Positions 17,745 through 26,343 of a stretch of DNA of 64,000 bases are shown here, in pieces. Every line of letters starts with the position of its first letter. Within the stretch, counting starts at the first letter, position 1. Source of the DNA: Pseudomonadota bacterium (lineage in GTDB: Bacteria; Pseudomonadota; Alphaproteobacteria; Rhizobiales; Xanthobacteraceae); NCBI GenBank assembly GCA_023386635.1, contig JAEWJH010000024.1, positions 41,306 to 105,305 of the forward strand. The letters run 5' to 3'. Below the pieces are notes generated by a model that ran no database searches, was not told the origin of the DNA, and saw nothing but the letters and a program-made list of their open reading frames with translations. The translations under genes and the position numbers were made by a program.

Positions 17745-18240
17745 AGACTGCGCCAGTGTCGAGGTTGACCCGGTTGGGATGAATGTCGGGTTTGCCGTCC
17801 CGCTGCGGCGTGTGTCCGTGCACGATGAGGCGGCCGTGGTTTATGTCGGCGGATAGGAACGGCTCGCGAATCCAGAGCATGTCCTCGCGGGTTTGTTGGT
17901 CTAGCGGGATGCCAAGGCGGATACCGGCGTGGACGAAGAGCCGTTGTTCGTCGTCGTAATGGTCGGCAGGTTGCCAATCCAGGTGAGATGGTCCTGCGGA
18001 AATTCTGTCATTGAACTGATCCCGTAGGATCGTAGGGTGGCGTCCCCGCCGCTGTCGAGCCATCTCGCCTCATCGATAAAGTTGTCGGCACGAAGGAGAA
18101 GGGCCTCGTGGTTGCCGGCGAGGGCGATGACCCGTTCGGGATCGGCGGTCTGCATGTCCATGATGGTCTGGGTGACGCCGCGGCTGTCCGCGCCGCGGTC
18201 GATGTAGTCGCCAAGGAAGACGAAGGGGAGTAGCACATTC
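17674..18240 (-). pseudogene. Metallophosphatase (Ser/Thr phosphatase-like) pseudogene, copy 2
   Basis: The minus strand shows FLGDYIDRGADS, LAGNHE, FVHAGIRLGIP and VHGHTPQRDGKP, conserved metal-binding motifs of the calcineurin-like phosphoesterases. It is broken twice. One base is missing near 17961 (after NLPT), relative to copy 1 at 2541-3090, and the N-terminal region with the GDxHG motif is missing: at about 18240 the sequence runs straight into a different ORF. Copy 1 is intact where copy 2 is shifted, and copy 2 is intact where copy 1 is shifted, so the two remnants decayed separately. Confidence 0.8.
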
Positions 18241-19351
18241 ATACCGGCGCCATCCTGATGAAGGAAAGCGGCACCGAGGTCAATCCAGATAGGTTCTGTC
18301 CATCGCGCTCGATGACGGTATAAGCTCGGAAGTCGGTGTACGCCGCCTTCCTCACCGCGGCGCAAGCCTTGTTCGATCGATGTGAATATCTCAGGTCCTG
18401 CTTCATTCGTGAGCCGCGTTCCCACGCCCAAATAGTGTGGAGATCGGAGCTTAGAACGGCAAACAACGAAAAGTTCAGCCCAGGAATCACACAGAGACTA
18501 TCCGAGTACATGAAGCGATTTTCGACAAACGTGAAACAAAGGTGTTTTGTGGCAGCTCTTGCGAATACCAAATTATGTGACGGCTTGATCGATTGCTGCC
18601 GCGATAGAGTACCGCCGCCGTTGTCTAGGATTTCTAGCTTTCCGCCTGGACCGAGTTCGAGCAGTCGTGTGATGAGTACCCGTCCTTCCGGATAAGCGTC
18701 GGATCGTGTGTTGTCTCGAACATGGCATTCCCGCTTGGCGACAGGCCCATCAAGGTAGGTCACCGTCGCTGGCAGGCCGCGCATCATGTGTTCCAAGTGC
18801 CGCGCGAGGACGTCATTCACGTCGTCGTAAGCCGCGAGTGGTGCCTCCTTCCAAATCGCGGTGGTCACGACGTCGATCTCTCGTGTCAGTGCTGAGCACA
18901 CGTCAAAAGTCCAGGCGACCAACTGCTCGGTCACGCTCTCAATCGCGGGGTTCCGTCGTGGGTAATTTCTCCGCTCGACGAAGGTCGGAAGGTCGCGGCG
19001 AAGATGGATGAGGGCTTGGAGATAGGAGCCGAGCCGGTCTCCGACGCGGGCCCAAGCCGCGTCAATCTCTGGATTTCCGGCCGTGGTGCAGTCGGGCGCC
19101 GTGGCCGCGATGATGTTCATCGCTTCCCACAGTTGCATCTGCACCTGTTGCGGCGTAGGCGGGTTCGGGTGCAGCGGGGCTGTCGCCGGCGTTTCCGGTT
19201 TCCGAGCGGGCCTTGCCTGGCGTGGTGACGAATTTGTTGGCGTCAGTGTTGTTGCCGGTGCTCGCGTTGCTACGAGCCGACTGATGGATGTGGGAAATCC
19301 TGCAGCCAGCATAAAGTTCACAATACGTTGTCTAATTAGCGAGGCGCTCAT
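18239..19351 (-). CDS. Chimeric ORF: unknown N-terminal part, DNA methyltransferase-like C-terminal tail
   Basis: A 370-codon open frame. Residues 1 to about 240 match nothing I know; they include a Pro/Thr-rich linker (about 25-70) and a helical region. From about residue 255 to 325 the sequence follows the C-terminal recognition/tail region of Eco57I/MmeI-like DNA methyltransferases: SHNLVFARAATKHLCFTFVE, then FSLFAVLSSDLHTIWAWERG and MKQDLRYS. The methyltransferase catalytic motifs (such as NPPY) are absent and the usual end (CFETFPFP) is replaced by unrelated sequence running into the phosphatase remnant. It is best read as a scrambled remnant of a restriction-modification or defence gene, though it is open throughout. 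Confidence 0.45.
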   Translation of the reverse strand: MSASLIRQRIVNFMLAAGFPTSISRLVATRAPATTLTPTNSSPRQARPARKPETPATAPLHPNPPTPQQVQMQLWEAMNIIAATAPDCTTAGNPEIDAAWARVGDRLGSYLQALIHLRRDLPTFVERRNYPRRNPAIESVTEQLVAWTFDVCSALTREIDVVTTAIWKEAPLAAYDDVNDVLARHLEHMMRGLPATVTYLDGPVAKRECHVRDNTRSDAYPEGRVLITRLLELGPGGKLEILDNGGGTLSRQQSIKPSHNLVFARAATKHLCFTFVENRFMYSDSLCVIPGLNFSLFAVLSSDLHTIWAWERGSRMKQDLRYSHRSNKACAAVRKAAYTDFRAYTVIERDGQNLSGLTSVPLSFIRMAPV

Positions 19352-19941
19352 CTGTTAGTCTCCTTCCGTGTTTGCGAAAAGAGACAACATGGAGCTGTCG
19401 TTTATTCAGCCGCAAGTTAGCGATGTAGCAGCGCTCGTCTCGAATTGGTGCGAGGCGAACCATCTGTGGTCGGTCTATAGGCTGCGAGAGCGCTGTTGAT
19501 CTCGATTGGGACAAAAATGTCCCGGCAACTCACAAATGCGGTTGTAAGGGCGACGAGGCGGCCTCACAGGAGGCAAATTTTTTCGCATCGGAGTACGACC
19601 AGGAGACTACACGGATGTTTTCAACATCTTTTGATTGTTGAGATGTGTCTTATTTTCTCTGGCTACAGTTTCAGGGAAATTTGCCAGATATCGCGGTGCC
19701 CATCTTCATCCCGAGTGGCGCGCCATTTGCTTAGAAAACCACGAAAATTTCCGTTCCCAGTCCGTTTGCCCGCAATGACGGCCTACGGCACTTCTTTGCT
19801 GCCGACGATCCGAATGGCCCGGTCATCGACCTCCACGGCGTCGACGGACGTCGCGCTGCGTCTGAGCGCGGCGGCTTGCCGGTGATGACGATGCTCGGCG
19901 GCATACCGGAACGAATGGGGCTGCTGGCACTTGTGATAGTC
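19352..19941. other. Degraded region without a confident gene
   Basis: About 590 bp of lower GC than the core genome. All frames are broken into short pieces. One piece on the plus strand reads as a continuous hydrophilic segment (about 19700-19941, with AADDPNGPVIDLHGVDGRR) in frame with the next gene but lacking a start codon. This may be a remnant of a longer N-terminal part of that gene or of a separate one. Confidence 0.4.
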
Positions 19942-20277
19942 ATGGGACGAAAATCACGCACGAATTCGCAGCAGCTTGCATCTCGTCTTACTCAGGCGGG
20001 ATTGCACACCGGCATAACGCTTTGGCATCGCCTTCCGATGATCGGAATTCCGGCGCATACTGGCGAATGCAACCGAATGGTCAGCGAAAAACTGAGTGCA
20101 TACAGCGAAGGCCTGTTCGCAGCGCACCGGCTGGCCATCCAGTTGATGGTCGAGGCCACTACCGGACGAATGCCGTTTTCCGATTACCCGAATGCGGGAG
20201 CAGAGATCGCGACCGCGGGACTTCGTCCGGCGCTCCGCACCGTGAAAGCCAATGCCCGTCGGCTGAGCCGCCGCTGA
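19942..20277 (+). CDS. Hypothetical protein, phasin-like
   Basis: A 111-residue protein if started at ATG 19942; upstream in-frame starts (TTG 19876, ATG 19915) are possible and no ribosome site decides. It has helical, phasin-like composition with the phrases NRMVSEKLSAYSEGLFAAH and the basic end GLRPALRTVKANARRLSRR, which I associate with small phasin-like or granule-associated proteins of Bradyrhizobium relatives. Function not established. Confidence 0.45.
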   Translation: MGRKSRTNSQQLASRLTQAGLHTGITLWHRLPMIGIPAHTGECNRMVSEKLSAYSEGLFAAHRLAIQLMVEATTGRMPFSDYPNAGAEIATAGLRPALRTVKANARRLSRR

Positions 20278-20389
20278 GACGACGCCATTACAAATAGGCT
20301 CGGAGAAGCGGCATCCGTTTTTTATGAAAGACTATGACAGCCGGCTTTTGCGCCTCTCAAAGCCTCGAACTCCTCGATGTTGCTTCGAA

Positions 20390-20706
20390 CTCCGCGATGC
20401 TCCGGCGCGGGCAAAGCCTTGCAAAGGCATGGCCGGGCTCGTGGAGGAAGGCGAAGATGTCATGAGCGATGGTAAGGAAAAGGACGACGTGCCGGCGGAT
20501 CTCGCTCTGATCGGGGCTGCGCAACGTGTCGAGCATTACGACATCGCCGCGTATACGACGGCCGCAATCTCGCCTTGCAGCTTCGGCAACCGTATATCGT
20601 GCTACTGACGACGTCGCTCGGCGAGGAACAAAACGCCGGACAACTGCTGGACCAGATCGCGCAGCCGCTCATGTCGGTTGCGCGCATGCCGGCCAGTGTC
20701 GAGTAG
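20390..20706 (+). pseudogene. DUF892 (YciF-like ferritin-type) pseudogene
   Basis: Two frames together give the C-terminal part of a DUF892 stress protein: CKGMAGLVEEGEDVMSDG and DLALIGAAQRVEHYDIAAY in one frame, then LGEEQNAGQLLDQIAQPLMS up to the natural end ARMPASVE in the next. The frame changes near 20567, consistent with a one-base loss. The N-terminal helices of the four-helix bundle are missing. The family binds metal and is induced by stress; this copy should be inactive. Confidence 0.7.
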
Positions 20707-20727
20707 CGCTTGCTTCGTGATCGACAG

Positions 20728-20756
20728 AAATGAGCCCATCGAGAGTGGGCTCATTT
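20728..20756. terminator. Rho-independent terminator
   Basis: An 11-bp inverted repeat (AAATGAGCCCA / TGGGCTCATTT) with a 7-base loop, T-run on the plus side and A-run on the minus side, 22 bp after the DUF892 remnant. It could stop transcription from both directions. Confidence 0.75.
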
Positions 20757-20804
20757 TCATGTGCAGGTTGTTTTTGGTTCAGAGATCGGGAATTGCCGCG
20801 TAGC

Positions 20805-21014
20805 CTATGCCAATGCTCGCTTCATGGTCGACATCCATATTGGCGCGCCGGGGGTCGTCGTGAGGGGCATACCGTGGCCCAGCGCCGTACGCTTTGGCTC
20901 CCCGAGCATGTAAGCTCCTGAGATTGCCTCCCATCCCTCAGCACCAAGAGCATTGAGCGATGCTTGAAACGCATCGGATGTTTCGGCTTTTACGATTTGA
21001 TATTCCCATTTCAT
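20805..21014 (-). CDS. DUF4177-like small protein
   Basis: A 69-residue protein starting MKWEYQIVKAET, with the typical LNALGAEGWEAIS phrase of the DUF4177 family. The ATG at 21014 has AAAGGGA 7 bases upstream, which favours it over longer starts at 21071. No signal peptide. Function unknown; such proteins are often scattered singletons. Confidence 0.75.
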   Translation of the reverse strand: MKWEYQIVKAETSDAFQASLNALGAEGWEAISGAYMLGEPKRTALGHGMPLTTTPGAPIWMSTMKRALA

Positions 21015-21178
21015 CTCGATTCCCTTTTTCAAAGCGATGCAGTGTTGCGCGCTAATTTCGATACTCGCCAATCAATATTCACAAAGAATGATTTTGCTTG
21101 TGCTTGTAATTTTCCTCATACGCCCCATCTCTATTGTGTACCCGGAAATTTTTTCAGGTATTTAGAGAGGACTTTTCA

Positions 21179-21316
21179 ATGTCCAATACTTCAAGCAATA
21201 CTGGTGGATCTTCCAATGAAGCCCCGAAGACCACCCAGCCGGGCGGCAATCCCGCTAATCCTCAGCAGACTCAGGGCGATAAGCCGGCTAACAAGCCTGG
21301 CGAGCAGCAGAAATAA
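21179..21316 (+). CDS. Small Asn/Gln/Pro-rich hypothetical protein
   Basis: A 45-residue, hydrophilic protein (MSNTSSNTGGSSNEAPKTTQ and on, ending KPGEQQK) with no hydrophobic segment, predicted to be disordered. GAGAGGA precedes the ATG and a strong terminator follows directly, which supports a real transcript; an in-frame start at 21134 has no ribosome site. Function unknown. Confidence 0.6.
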   Translation: MSNTSSNTGGSSNEAPKTTQPGGNPANPQQTQGDKPANKPGEQQK

Positions 21317-21344
21317 TCTGCGCGTTTTCATCGACGCAGAAGGA

Positions 21345-21368
21345 AGCCCGGCTCACGCCGGGCTTTTT
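21345..21368 (+). terminator. Rho-independent terminator
   Basis: AGCCCGG, loop CTCACG, CCGGGCT, then a run of five T, 28 bp after the small Asn/Gln-rich gene. Confidence 0.85.
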
Positions 21369-21643
21369 ATTTCATCGCGATCTGCGTCGTCCTTCGCGAG
21401 ATATTTTTCAGCGCATCACAGCTGCACTGCATGCCCGCCACCGACACTGCGGCTTCGCGCGCAACTGCTTCACGCGGGCATTTAAGGGCTTCTTCAAGTC
21501 GGTCTTAGACTTTGGCGGCCGCAAGCGAATGTATGCTCAAGATATTGCGCTCTCAGGTTGAAGCAGCAATAGGTCCTGATAATCGCGTCTCACTGTGCTC
21601 TCCGTGATGCGCTCTCCGCATCGGATTAGCATCAAGACTTCGT
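21369..21643. other. Intergenic region, nothing recognised
   Basis: About 275 bp between two small genes that face each other. Short open frames here look random. Confidence 0.4.
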
Positions 21644-21835
21644 TCAACTGACGCGCCGCAACTGATCTTCGTGAGCGACGCGTTCGAAGCTTTCTCCGGC
21701 ATTCTTGATGCGATAGCGCGGCAGATCATCCTTCTCGAGAGGCATAACCCTGACGACCGTGTAGGGCGAGGACGCTCCGACCGAGAATGGGCCATCAAAA
21801 TAGACTTTGTCGCCTGTTTTCAGTGCTCTCTTCAT
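21644..21835 (-). CDS. Small hypothetical protein (63 residues)
   Basis: A 63-residue protein, MKRALKTGDKVYFDGPF..., with a KOW/SH3-like beta pattern (TGDKVYF, SPYTVVRVMPLEKDD, RYRIKN). Homologue-like proteins are common in Bradyrhizobium relatives, always small and unassigned. GAGGA lies 6 bases before the ATG. It is 41 bp upstream of the next minus-strand gene's stop in the reverse sense, so the two small genes may share a transcript. Confidence 0.65.
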   Translation of the reverse strand: MKRALKTGDKVYFDGPFSVGASSPYTVVRVMPLEKDDLPRYRIKNAGESFERVAHEDQLRRVS

Positions 21836-21876
21836 TGCTGTTCCTCTATTGCGCGTTGTTTTACCGATCGAGCTGA

Positions 21877-22098
21877 CTAGCTCTTCGTGGGTTCAGCCGC
21901 GCGCCGCATATATTCCGCCAGATCGGTATGCGCGGTTGCCTGTTGAATGTCGGCGTCTCGAATGCCCGCCATTCTGGCGTGTTGCTTGAACATCTCGATG
22001 AGTCGCTCGACCTCGACTGTTTTGTCAGTGGCATTACCGGTTGCGCGAACATTCTGCGCGACCCAGTTTTCCAGAAACTCAAGGACGCGGCTTTCCAT
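21877..22098 (-). CDS. DUF768-like small protein
   Basis: A 73-residue soluble protein starting MESRVLEFLENWVAQNVR. Its pattern (a Trp near residue 12, then a helix with LIEMFKQHARMAGI and an acidic end) resembles the DUF768 family of rhizobia. Start at ATG 22098; an extension to 22203 reads through random sequence. Function unknown. Confidence 0.55.
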   Translation of the reverse strand: MESRVLEFLENWVAQNVRATGNATDKTVEVERLIEMFKQHARMAGIRDADIQQATAHTDLAEYMRRAAEPTKS

Positions 22099-22208
22099 GC
22101 ATATTTCCCAAAAGGACGAATTGTCAGGCCATGTCGACCGATTTTGCGCGAAACCTGGATCGACAGATATTACGGTCGGCTCTCGCGCTGCGACGCATGG
22201 CACTCAAC

Positions 22209-22240
22209 AAAAACCCGCTCAGGACTGTATCCTAAGCGGG
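22209..22240 (-). terminator. Rho-independent terminator of the cold-shock gene
   Basis: On the minus strand: an 11-bp stem with one mismatch (CCCGCTTAGGA / TCCTGAGCGGG, loop TACAG), followed by a run of five T, 108 bp after the cspA-type stop. Confidence 0.75.
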
Positions 22241-22347
22241 CTCGAGCTACTCAACGCCGTTACTAATTCCGGTACATCCGCGGTAATCAGATCGTCGCGA
22301 GTGATAGACCTTCATAGACAGCAAGCGTGTCTATTCGATGAAGGACA

Positions 22348-22557
22348 TTAGACGGGCTGGATATTGGTCGCGGCACTTTTGCCGGAACGCTGATCCTGCT
22401 CGACGTCGTAAGTGACCTTCTGGCCTTCATTCAGATGGTGCATGCCGGCGCGTTCAAGTGCGCTGATATGAACGAAAACATCGGGACCACCGGCGTCTTG
22501 CACGATGAAGCCGAAACCTTTGTTGGGATTGAAGAACTTGACAGTACCTTGAGCCAT
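22348..22557 (-). CDS. Cold-shock protein (CspA family)
   Basis: A 69-residue single cold-shock domain, opening [20 protein letters not shown] with the RNP1-type KGFGFI and RNP2-type DVFVHISAL motifs that bind single-stranded RNA and DNA. GGAGGG lies 7 bases before the ATG at 22557, so the longer frame to 22677 is not used. It probably acts as an RNA chaperone; the roughly 200-bp upstream region would allow a long 5' leader, as is usual for the family. Confidence 0.93.
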   Translation of the reverse strand: MAQGTVKFFNPNKGFGFIVQDAGGPDVFVHISALERAGMHHLNEGQKVTYDVEQDQRSGKSAATNIQPV

Positions 22558-22761
22558 TTGGCCCTCCATGACGCACAAATGCGCATTGCCCGCGCAACCA
22601 TTCGCGCTGGCGAAAATCCGGATTTGGCGATTCTTGGAAAAGAGCCGCAGCAAGTGGCATGCGGTGAGCAGATACAAGTTCAGGCGAAATCTCGAACCAA
22701 GTATTTATATAGCTCTATTGGGCGCTAATAGCAAATCGAGGCGGAGTCGCAGCGGCGTGGC

Positions 22762-23928
22762 CTAAAGCGACAGCTTGTTCGGTGGGATGGAAACGACGAC
22801 CTTCAGGCCGTCGCGTGCCCACTCGGTCGTGATGTTCCCGCCGAGGCCGGCCTTGATCGTACGTTGTGCCAGCAACGTCCCGAAGCCGATTTTCTCGGGA
22901 GGCTTTTCGATTTTTGGTCCGCCTCTTTCGAGCCAGGTGATCGCGATATTGCCGTCCTCATGGATCCACGAAATCGCCAAATGGCCTGTCTCGGTACCCA
23001 GGGCGCCATACTTCGCCGAATTCGTCGCGAGTTCATGAAAGAACAAGGCGATGCTGTTGATCGCGGAGGGGCTGATATCAATCGGATCGCCCTGGATCGC
23101 GATGTTTTTCTGATCATAAGCTTGCAGAAGTTTTTCCAGCAATCCGTTCAATCCGATGGATGACCGCGTAAGCCCGGTGTGATCGAACTGCTTTCTAACG
23201 AGGCTATGGGCTGATGCCAGCGCGTGGATTCGTCGGGATAAGCTCTCGGTCATATCCTGAACCGTGGACGCTTTGCGCCCACTCATCCGCACCATCGCAT
23301 CGGTGATCGCGAAAACATTTTTGACGCGATGGGACATCTCCCGGCTCAGGGTTTCCTGCTGTTCAAGAGCCTCCCGGAGGCGCTTCTCATTATCCGACAT
23401 CTTGAGTGCGATTCCTGCGAATGCGGCGAGCTCGGTCAACGCCTTTACATGGCCTTCGTGATAGTGGCCGGGATTTTGGGAAACGACCCACAACGTGCCG
23501 AATTGAACTCCTTTTTCCACGGTGAATGGAATCAGCAGCACTTCCGCAAGCGGTATTCCGGCATTGCGTCCCCAGTCGTATCCGATATCCGGATTTCTCA
23601 TCAGAACGGCTGCATTGCGATCAAGCGTGACGCCACAAGGGCTAAGGCCCCGCGGGATAGTAGAGCCTTCAAATCGCTCCAGAGCACCGCGAACATGACG
23701 CCAGCGAAAAACCCCGGGACCCGGCCCTGCCTCAAGGATGCTCAGGCCCGCGGAGGTGGAACCCGAGATATCCATGGCGACCTCTGCCAACGAGGGAAGG
23801 AGTTTGCTCGGGTCGATGAGCATTTCTTCCGCAAGTTTCCGGACCGACAATTTCTCGAGGGGAGCGATGCCAGACGGTTGCCTTCGCTCGGCCAACTCCG
23901 CGGTAATGTCTAGTTCTGCCTGGGGCAT
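22762..23928 (-). CDS. GAF domain HWE-type sensor histidine kinase
   Basis: A 388-residue soluble kinase. Residues about 45-175 form a GAF sensor domain (phrases STSAGLSILEAGPG, FTVEKGVQFGTLWVVS). Then comes the HWE/HisKA_2 dimerisation box with the phospho-acceptor in REMSHRVKNVFAI (about residue 200), and an ATPase domain with the N box (FHELATNSAKYGALG) and the G region (IGFGTLLAQRTIKAGLGG). No membrane segments, so the signal is cytoplasmic. It is divergent from the response regulator at 23981, its probable partner. Confidence 0.9.
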   Translation of the reverse strand: MPQAELDITAELAERRQPSGIAPLEKLSVRKLAEEMLIDPSKLLPSLAEVAMDISGSTSAGLSILEAGPGPGVFRWRHVRGALERFEGSTIPRGLSPCGVTLDRNAAVLMRNPDIGYDWGRNAGIPLAEVLLIPFTVEKGVQFGTLWVVSQNPGHYHEGHVKALTELAAFAGIALKMSDNEKRLREALEQQETLSREMSHRVKNVFAITDAMVRMSGRKASTVQDMTESLSRRIHALASAHSLVRKQFDHTGLTRSSIGLNGLLEKLLQAYDQKNIAIQGDPIDISPSAINSIALFFHELATNSAKYGALGTETGHLAISWIHEDGNIAITWLERGGPKIEKPPEKIGFGTLLAQRTIKAGLGGNITTEWARDGLKVVVSIPPNKLSL

Positions 23929-23980
23929 TGGTCTTTATTGTTAGTTGCTGAAAGCGACCGAATAAAGGGGAACGCAATCG

Positions 23981-24388
23981 GTGCGATTGAGTTCAATTCG
24001 GGTGATACGCAAAATTTTGATCGTGGACGACGAACCCCTGATCGCCTTGGCTTTGGCCGAAGATCTGGAGGATCAGGGTTATTCGACGTGTCTGGCCAGT
24101 GATGCAGCAGACGCCATAGCGATATTGGAAAGCAACGGCGATATTTCGATCGTTTTCACCGACATCGACATGCCGGGCTCAATGGATGGGCTGGCATTGG
24201 CCTCCGCTGTCCGCAATCGCTGGCCGCCGGTCGAAATCCTGATTACCACAGGTCAAACAAAACCCGAGCTTAACGACATGCCGGATCGAAGCTTGTTCAT
24301 CAGCAAGCCCTATACGGTGCCCCAAATTGTTGGCGCGATAAAATCCTTCCCCGGATGGTCGACGACCCACGATCTGAGCACGCGATAG
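23981..24388 (+). CDS. Single-domain response regulator
   Basis: A 135-residue receiver domain only: acidic pair in ILIVDDEPLIALAL, phospho-acceptor Asp61 in FTDIDMPG, and the conserved Lys in FISKPY. Start at GTG 23981, with AAGGGG 9 bases upstream; GTG 24002 is an alternative. It is divergent from the HWE kinase and likely receives its phosphate. Its 3' end overlaps the YeiH-type gene by 79 bp tail to tail, and its last dozen residues (GWSTTHDLSTR) do not look like a receiver's end. The end was probably altered by a rearrangement. Confidence 0.85.
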   Translation: MRLSSIRVIRKILIVDDEPLIALALAEDLEDQGYSTCLASDAADAIAILESNGDISIVFTDIDMPGSMDGLALASAVRNRWPPVEILITTGQTKPELNDMPDRSLFISKPYTVPQIVGAIKSFPGWSTTHDLSTR

Positions 24389-25248
24389 TCGGCGTCGATC
24401 GCGGGAAGCAACGCCATCGCGCTGTTGGCAATGCAGAGAATCAGGAAGACGATCGCAAATCCCGGCACCGTGACGCGGGCTTCGCCGTGCCTCATTCCGA
24501 GGCGGTTGAAGTAAATCGCCACGCACATGATCGTCGGAAGCAAGAGAAACACGCGGAGGAGCTTGACGATGACCGCAGTGTTTCCAACCTCGGGAGAGAC
24601 GGCGTAGCCGGCACCGGCAACCTGCGCCACATCGTGGATCGTCGCACCGAGGATCACGCCCGTCGTCTGCGGATCAAATCCAAGAAGCGCGCAAATCGGC
24701 GGGTAGGAGACCATTGCGAGCGTGGCAAGCGCGTTCAGCGCAACGATGACAAAAACGATATCGGTTTCCTTGCCCCGATAGTTCGGGACGACCGCCGAGA
24801 CCGCGAGTGTCGCGGATGCGCCGCAGACGGCAGTGCCGACGCCGATAAGCGCGCCAAATCCGACCGGCTGCTTTGCTAAACGGGCCAGGGCGAAGCCGCA
24901 AATCACCGTAACAACCATTGCCGCGACTGTGATGATCGCGGAGCTCAAACCCAGCGCTGCGATGTCCGCCAAGGCGACACGGACCCCCATGAGGGCCACG
25001 CTCCAGCGCAGGATCGTTTTGACGCAGAAGGACAACCCCGGGAGCATGACGGGGAGCGCGCCGACCGAGCTGAGTGCCATTCCGATGATCAGCGCGACGA
25101 CCATGGTCGGGAGCGGCAGAACCGTCGCCACATAAGGTGTTGCGACGTAAGCGGCGGCGGAGACGGCTGCTGCGAGGGCGATGCCCGGATATTTTGCGGC
25201 CACTCCCCGGGGGCTCGCAAGAATCCGTGCGCTGGTCGTGTCGTTCAT
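24310..25248 (-). CDS. YeiH/UPF0324 family putative exporter, C-terminally altered
   Basis: A 312-residue inner-membrane protein with about nine hydrophobic segments; phrases LIGVGTAVCGASATLAVSAV and GATIHDVAQVAGAG are signatures of the YeiH family (proposed sulfur-compound exporter). Usual members are about 340 residues with two more helices near the end; here the sequence departs after RVLRSWV and stops within the tail of the response regulator gene. The last helices are therefore missing and the protein may be inactive. A LysR gene is divergent, as in many yeiH-type loci. Confidence 0.8.
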   Translation of the reverse strand: MNDTTSARILASPRGVAAKYPGIALAAAVSAAAYVATPYVATVLPLPTMVVALIIGMALSSVGALPVMLPGLSFCVKTILRWSVALMGVRVALADIAALGLSSAIITVAAMVVTVICGFALARLAKQPVGFGALIGVGTAVCGASATLAVSAVVPNYRGKETDIVFVIVALNALATLAMVSYPPICALLGFDPQTTGVILGATIHDVAQVAGAGYAVSPEVGNTAVIVKLLRVFLLLPTIMCVAIYFNRLGMRHGEARVTVPGFAIVFLILCIANSAMALLPAIDADYRVLRSWVVDHPGKDFIAPTIWGTV

Positions 25249-25331
25249 GAACGGCGAGCTAAATCACTTCTATTAAACGGTCGAACAGATTATTCTTATT
25301 GGTATGATCGGTAGAGCAGAATGGTCTCGAC
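25249..25331. promoter_or_regulatory. Divergent control region of the YeiH-type and LysR genes
   Basis: An 83-bp gap, AT-rich around 25264-25302, holding a LysR-type T-N11-A candidate in the stretch ATTCTTATTGGTATGAT. The binding assignment rests only on the arrangement. Confidence 0.35.
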
Positions 25332-26228
25332 ATGACGCTTGAGCAGTTGCGGATATTTTTGGCGGTCGCCAGGCACGAGCACGTGACGCAGGCGGCAAAG
25401 GAATTGCGGCTGACCCAATCCGCCGTCAGCGGTGCGATTCATGCGCTGGAAAACCGGCACCAAATCAATCTGTTCGATCGTGTCGGACGAAACATCGAGT
25501 TGTCAGTCGACGGCCGCGCATTCCTTGAATACGCGAGTAATGTGCTCCGAGCCGCCGATGCCGCTCAAAACTGTCTTCTCGATATGAAAAGGGCGAAGCG
25601 GGGTCATGTCGAGATTTATGCCAGCCAGACCACCGGGACCTACTGGCTTCCCCGCCTTCTGGCGACCTTCGCGATGGCCTATCCCGATATCGAAATCCGC
25701 GTGACCTTGGGAAATACCAAAGCGGTGGCCAATGCCGTCAAGACGGGGCTCGCCGAGATCGGCTTCGTCGAGAGCGGCATATCGGAGCCTTCTCTTTCGG
25801 TCGAGCAGGTTGGCCAGGATGAGTTGGTCGTGGTCGTCGCGGCCGGCCACCATTGGCCAGCAGGCACAAGACTCGGCCATCGGCAGATTCTGGAAGCGAA
25901 ATGGGTTTTGCGCGAGCCCGGGTCCGGTACCCGATCGGTTTTTGAGCAAGCCTTGCGCGGCGAAGGCATCGACCCAGCCCAACTGAATGTGTCGTTTGAA
26001 TTACCATCCAACGAGGCAATACGGGCGTTTGTGGAGAACGGAAGAGGCGCGACGGCGATCTCCCGTTATGTGGTCGATGCGTCGCTCAGATCGGGCACCC
26101 TTCGCTCGGTCAAATTCCGGCAGATCCCGCGGCCTTATCACATGCTGCGGCATGAGCAACGCGGCCTCAGCGGCGCGGCCTCCTCGTTTCTCAACTTCAC
26201 GCGCGAGGCGTCCGAGCGGTGGGCATAA
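25332..26228 (+). CDS. LysR family regulator (CbbR/YeiE-like)
   Basis: A 298-residue LysR protein: helix-turn-helix at about 1-60 (MTLEQLRIFLAVARHEHVTQ, AAKELRLTQSAVSGAI), linker helix, then effector domain from about 90. It is divergent from the YeiH-type gene, the arrangement seen for YeiE and YeiH in other bacteria, so that gene is its likely target. Effector unknown. Confidence 0.88.
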   Translation: MTLEQLRIFLAVARHEHVTQAAKELRLTQSAVSGAIHALENRHQINLFDRVGRNIELSVDGRAFLEYASNVLRAADAAQNCLLDMKRAKRGHVEIYASQTTGTYWLPRLLATFAMAYPDIEIRVTLGNTKAVANAVKTGLAEIGFVESGISEPSLSVEQVGQDELVVVVAAGHHWPAGTRLGHRQILEAKWVLREPGSGTRSVFEQALRGEGIDPAQLNVSFELPSNEAIRAFVENGRGATAISRYVVDASLRSGTLRSVKFRQIPRPYHMLRHEQRGLSGAASSFLNFTREASERWA

Positions 26229-26343
26229 ACGGAGTCGCGCCTCAACGCTGCCGGCGCAACAACCGCCGATCGAACTTCAGCGGATCCAAGGCGAACATCG
26301 TCATCGACCACAGGGCGAAGATGAAGCGGAATTCTGACCGGCT

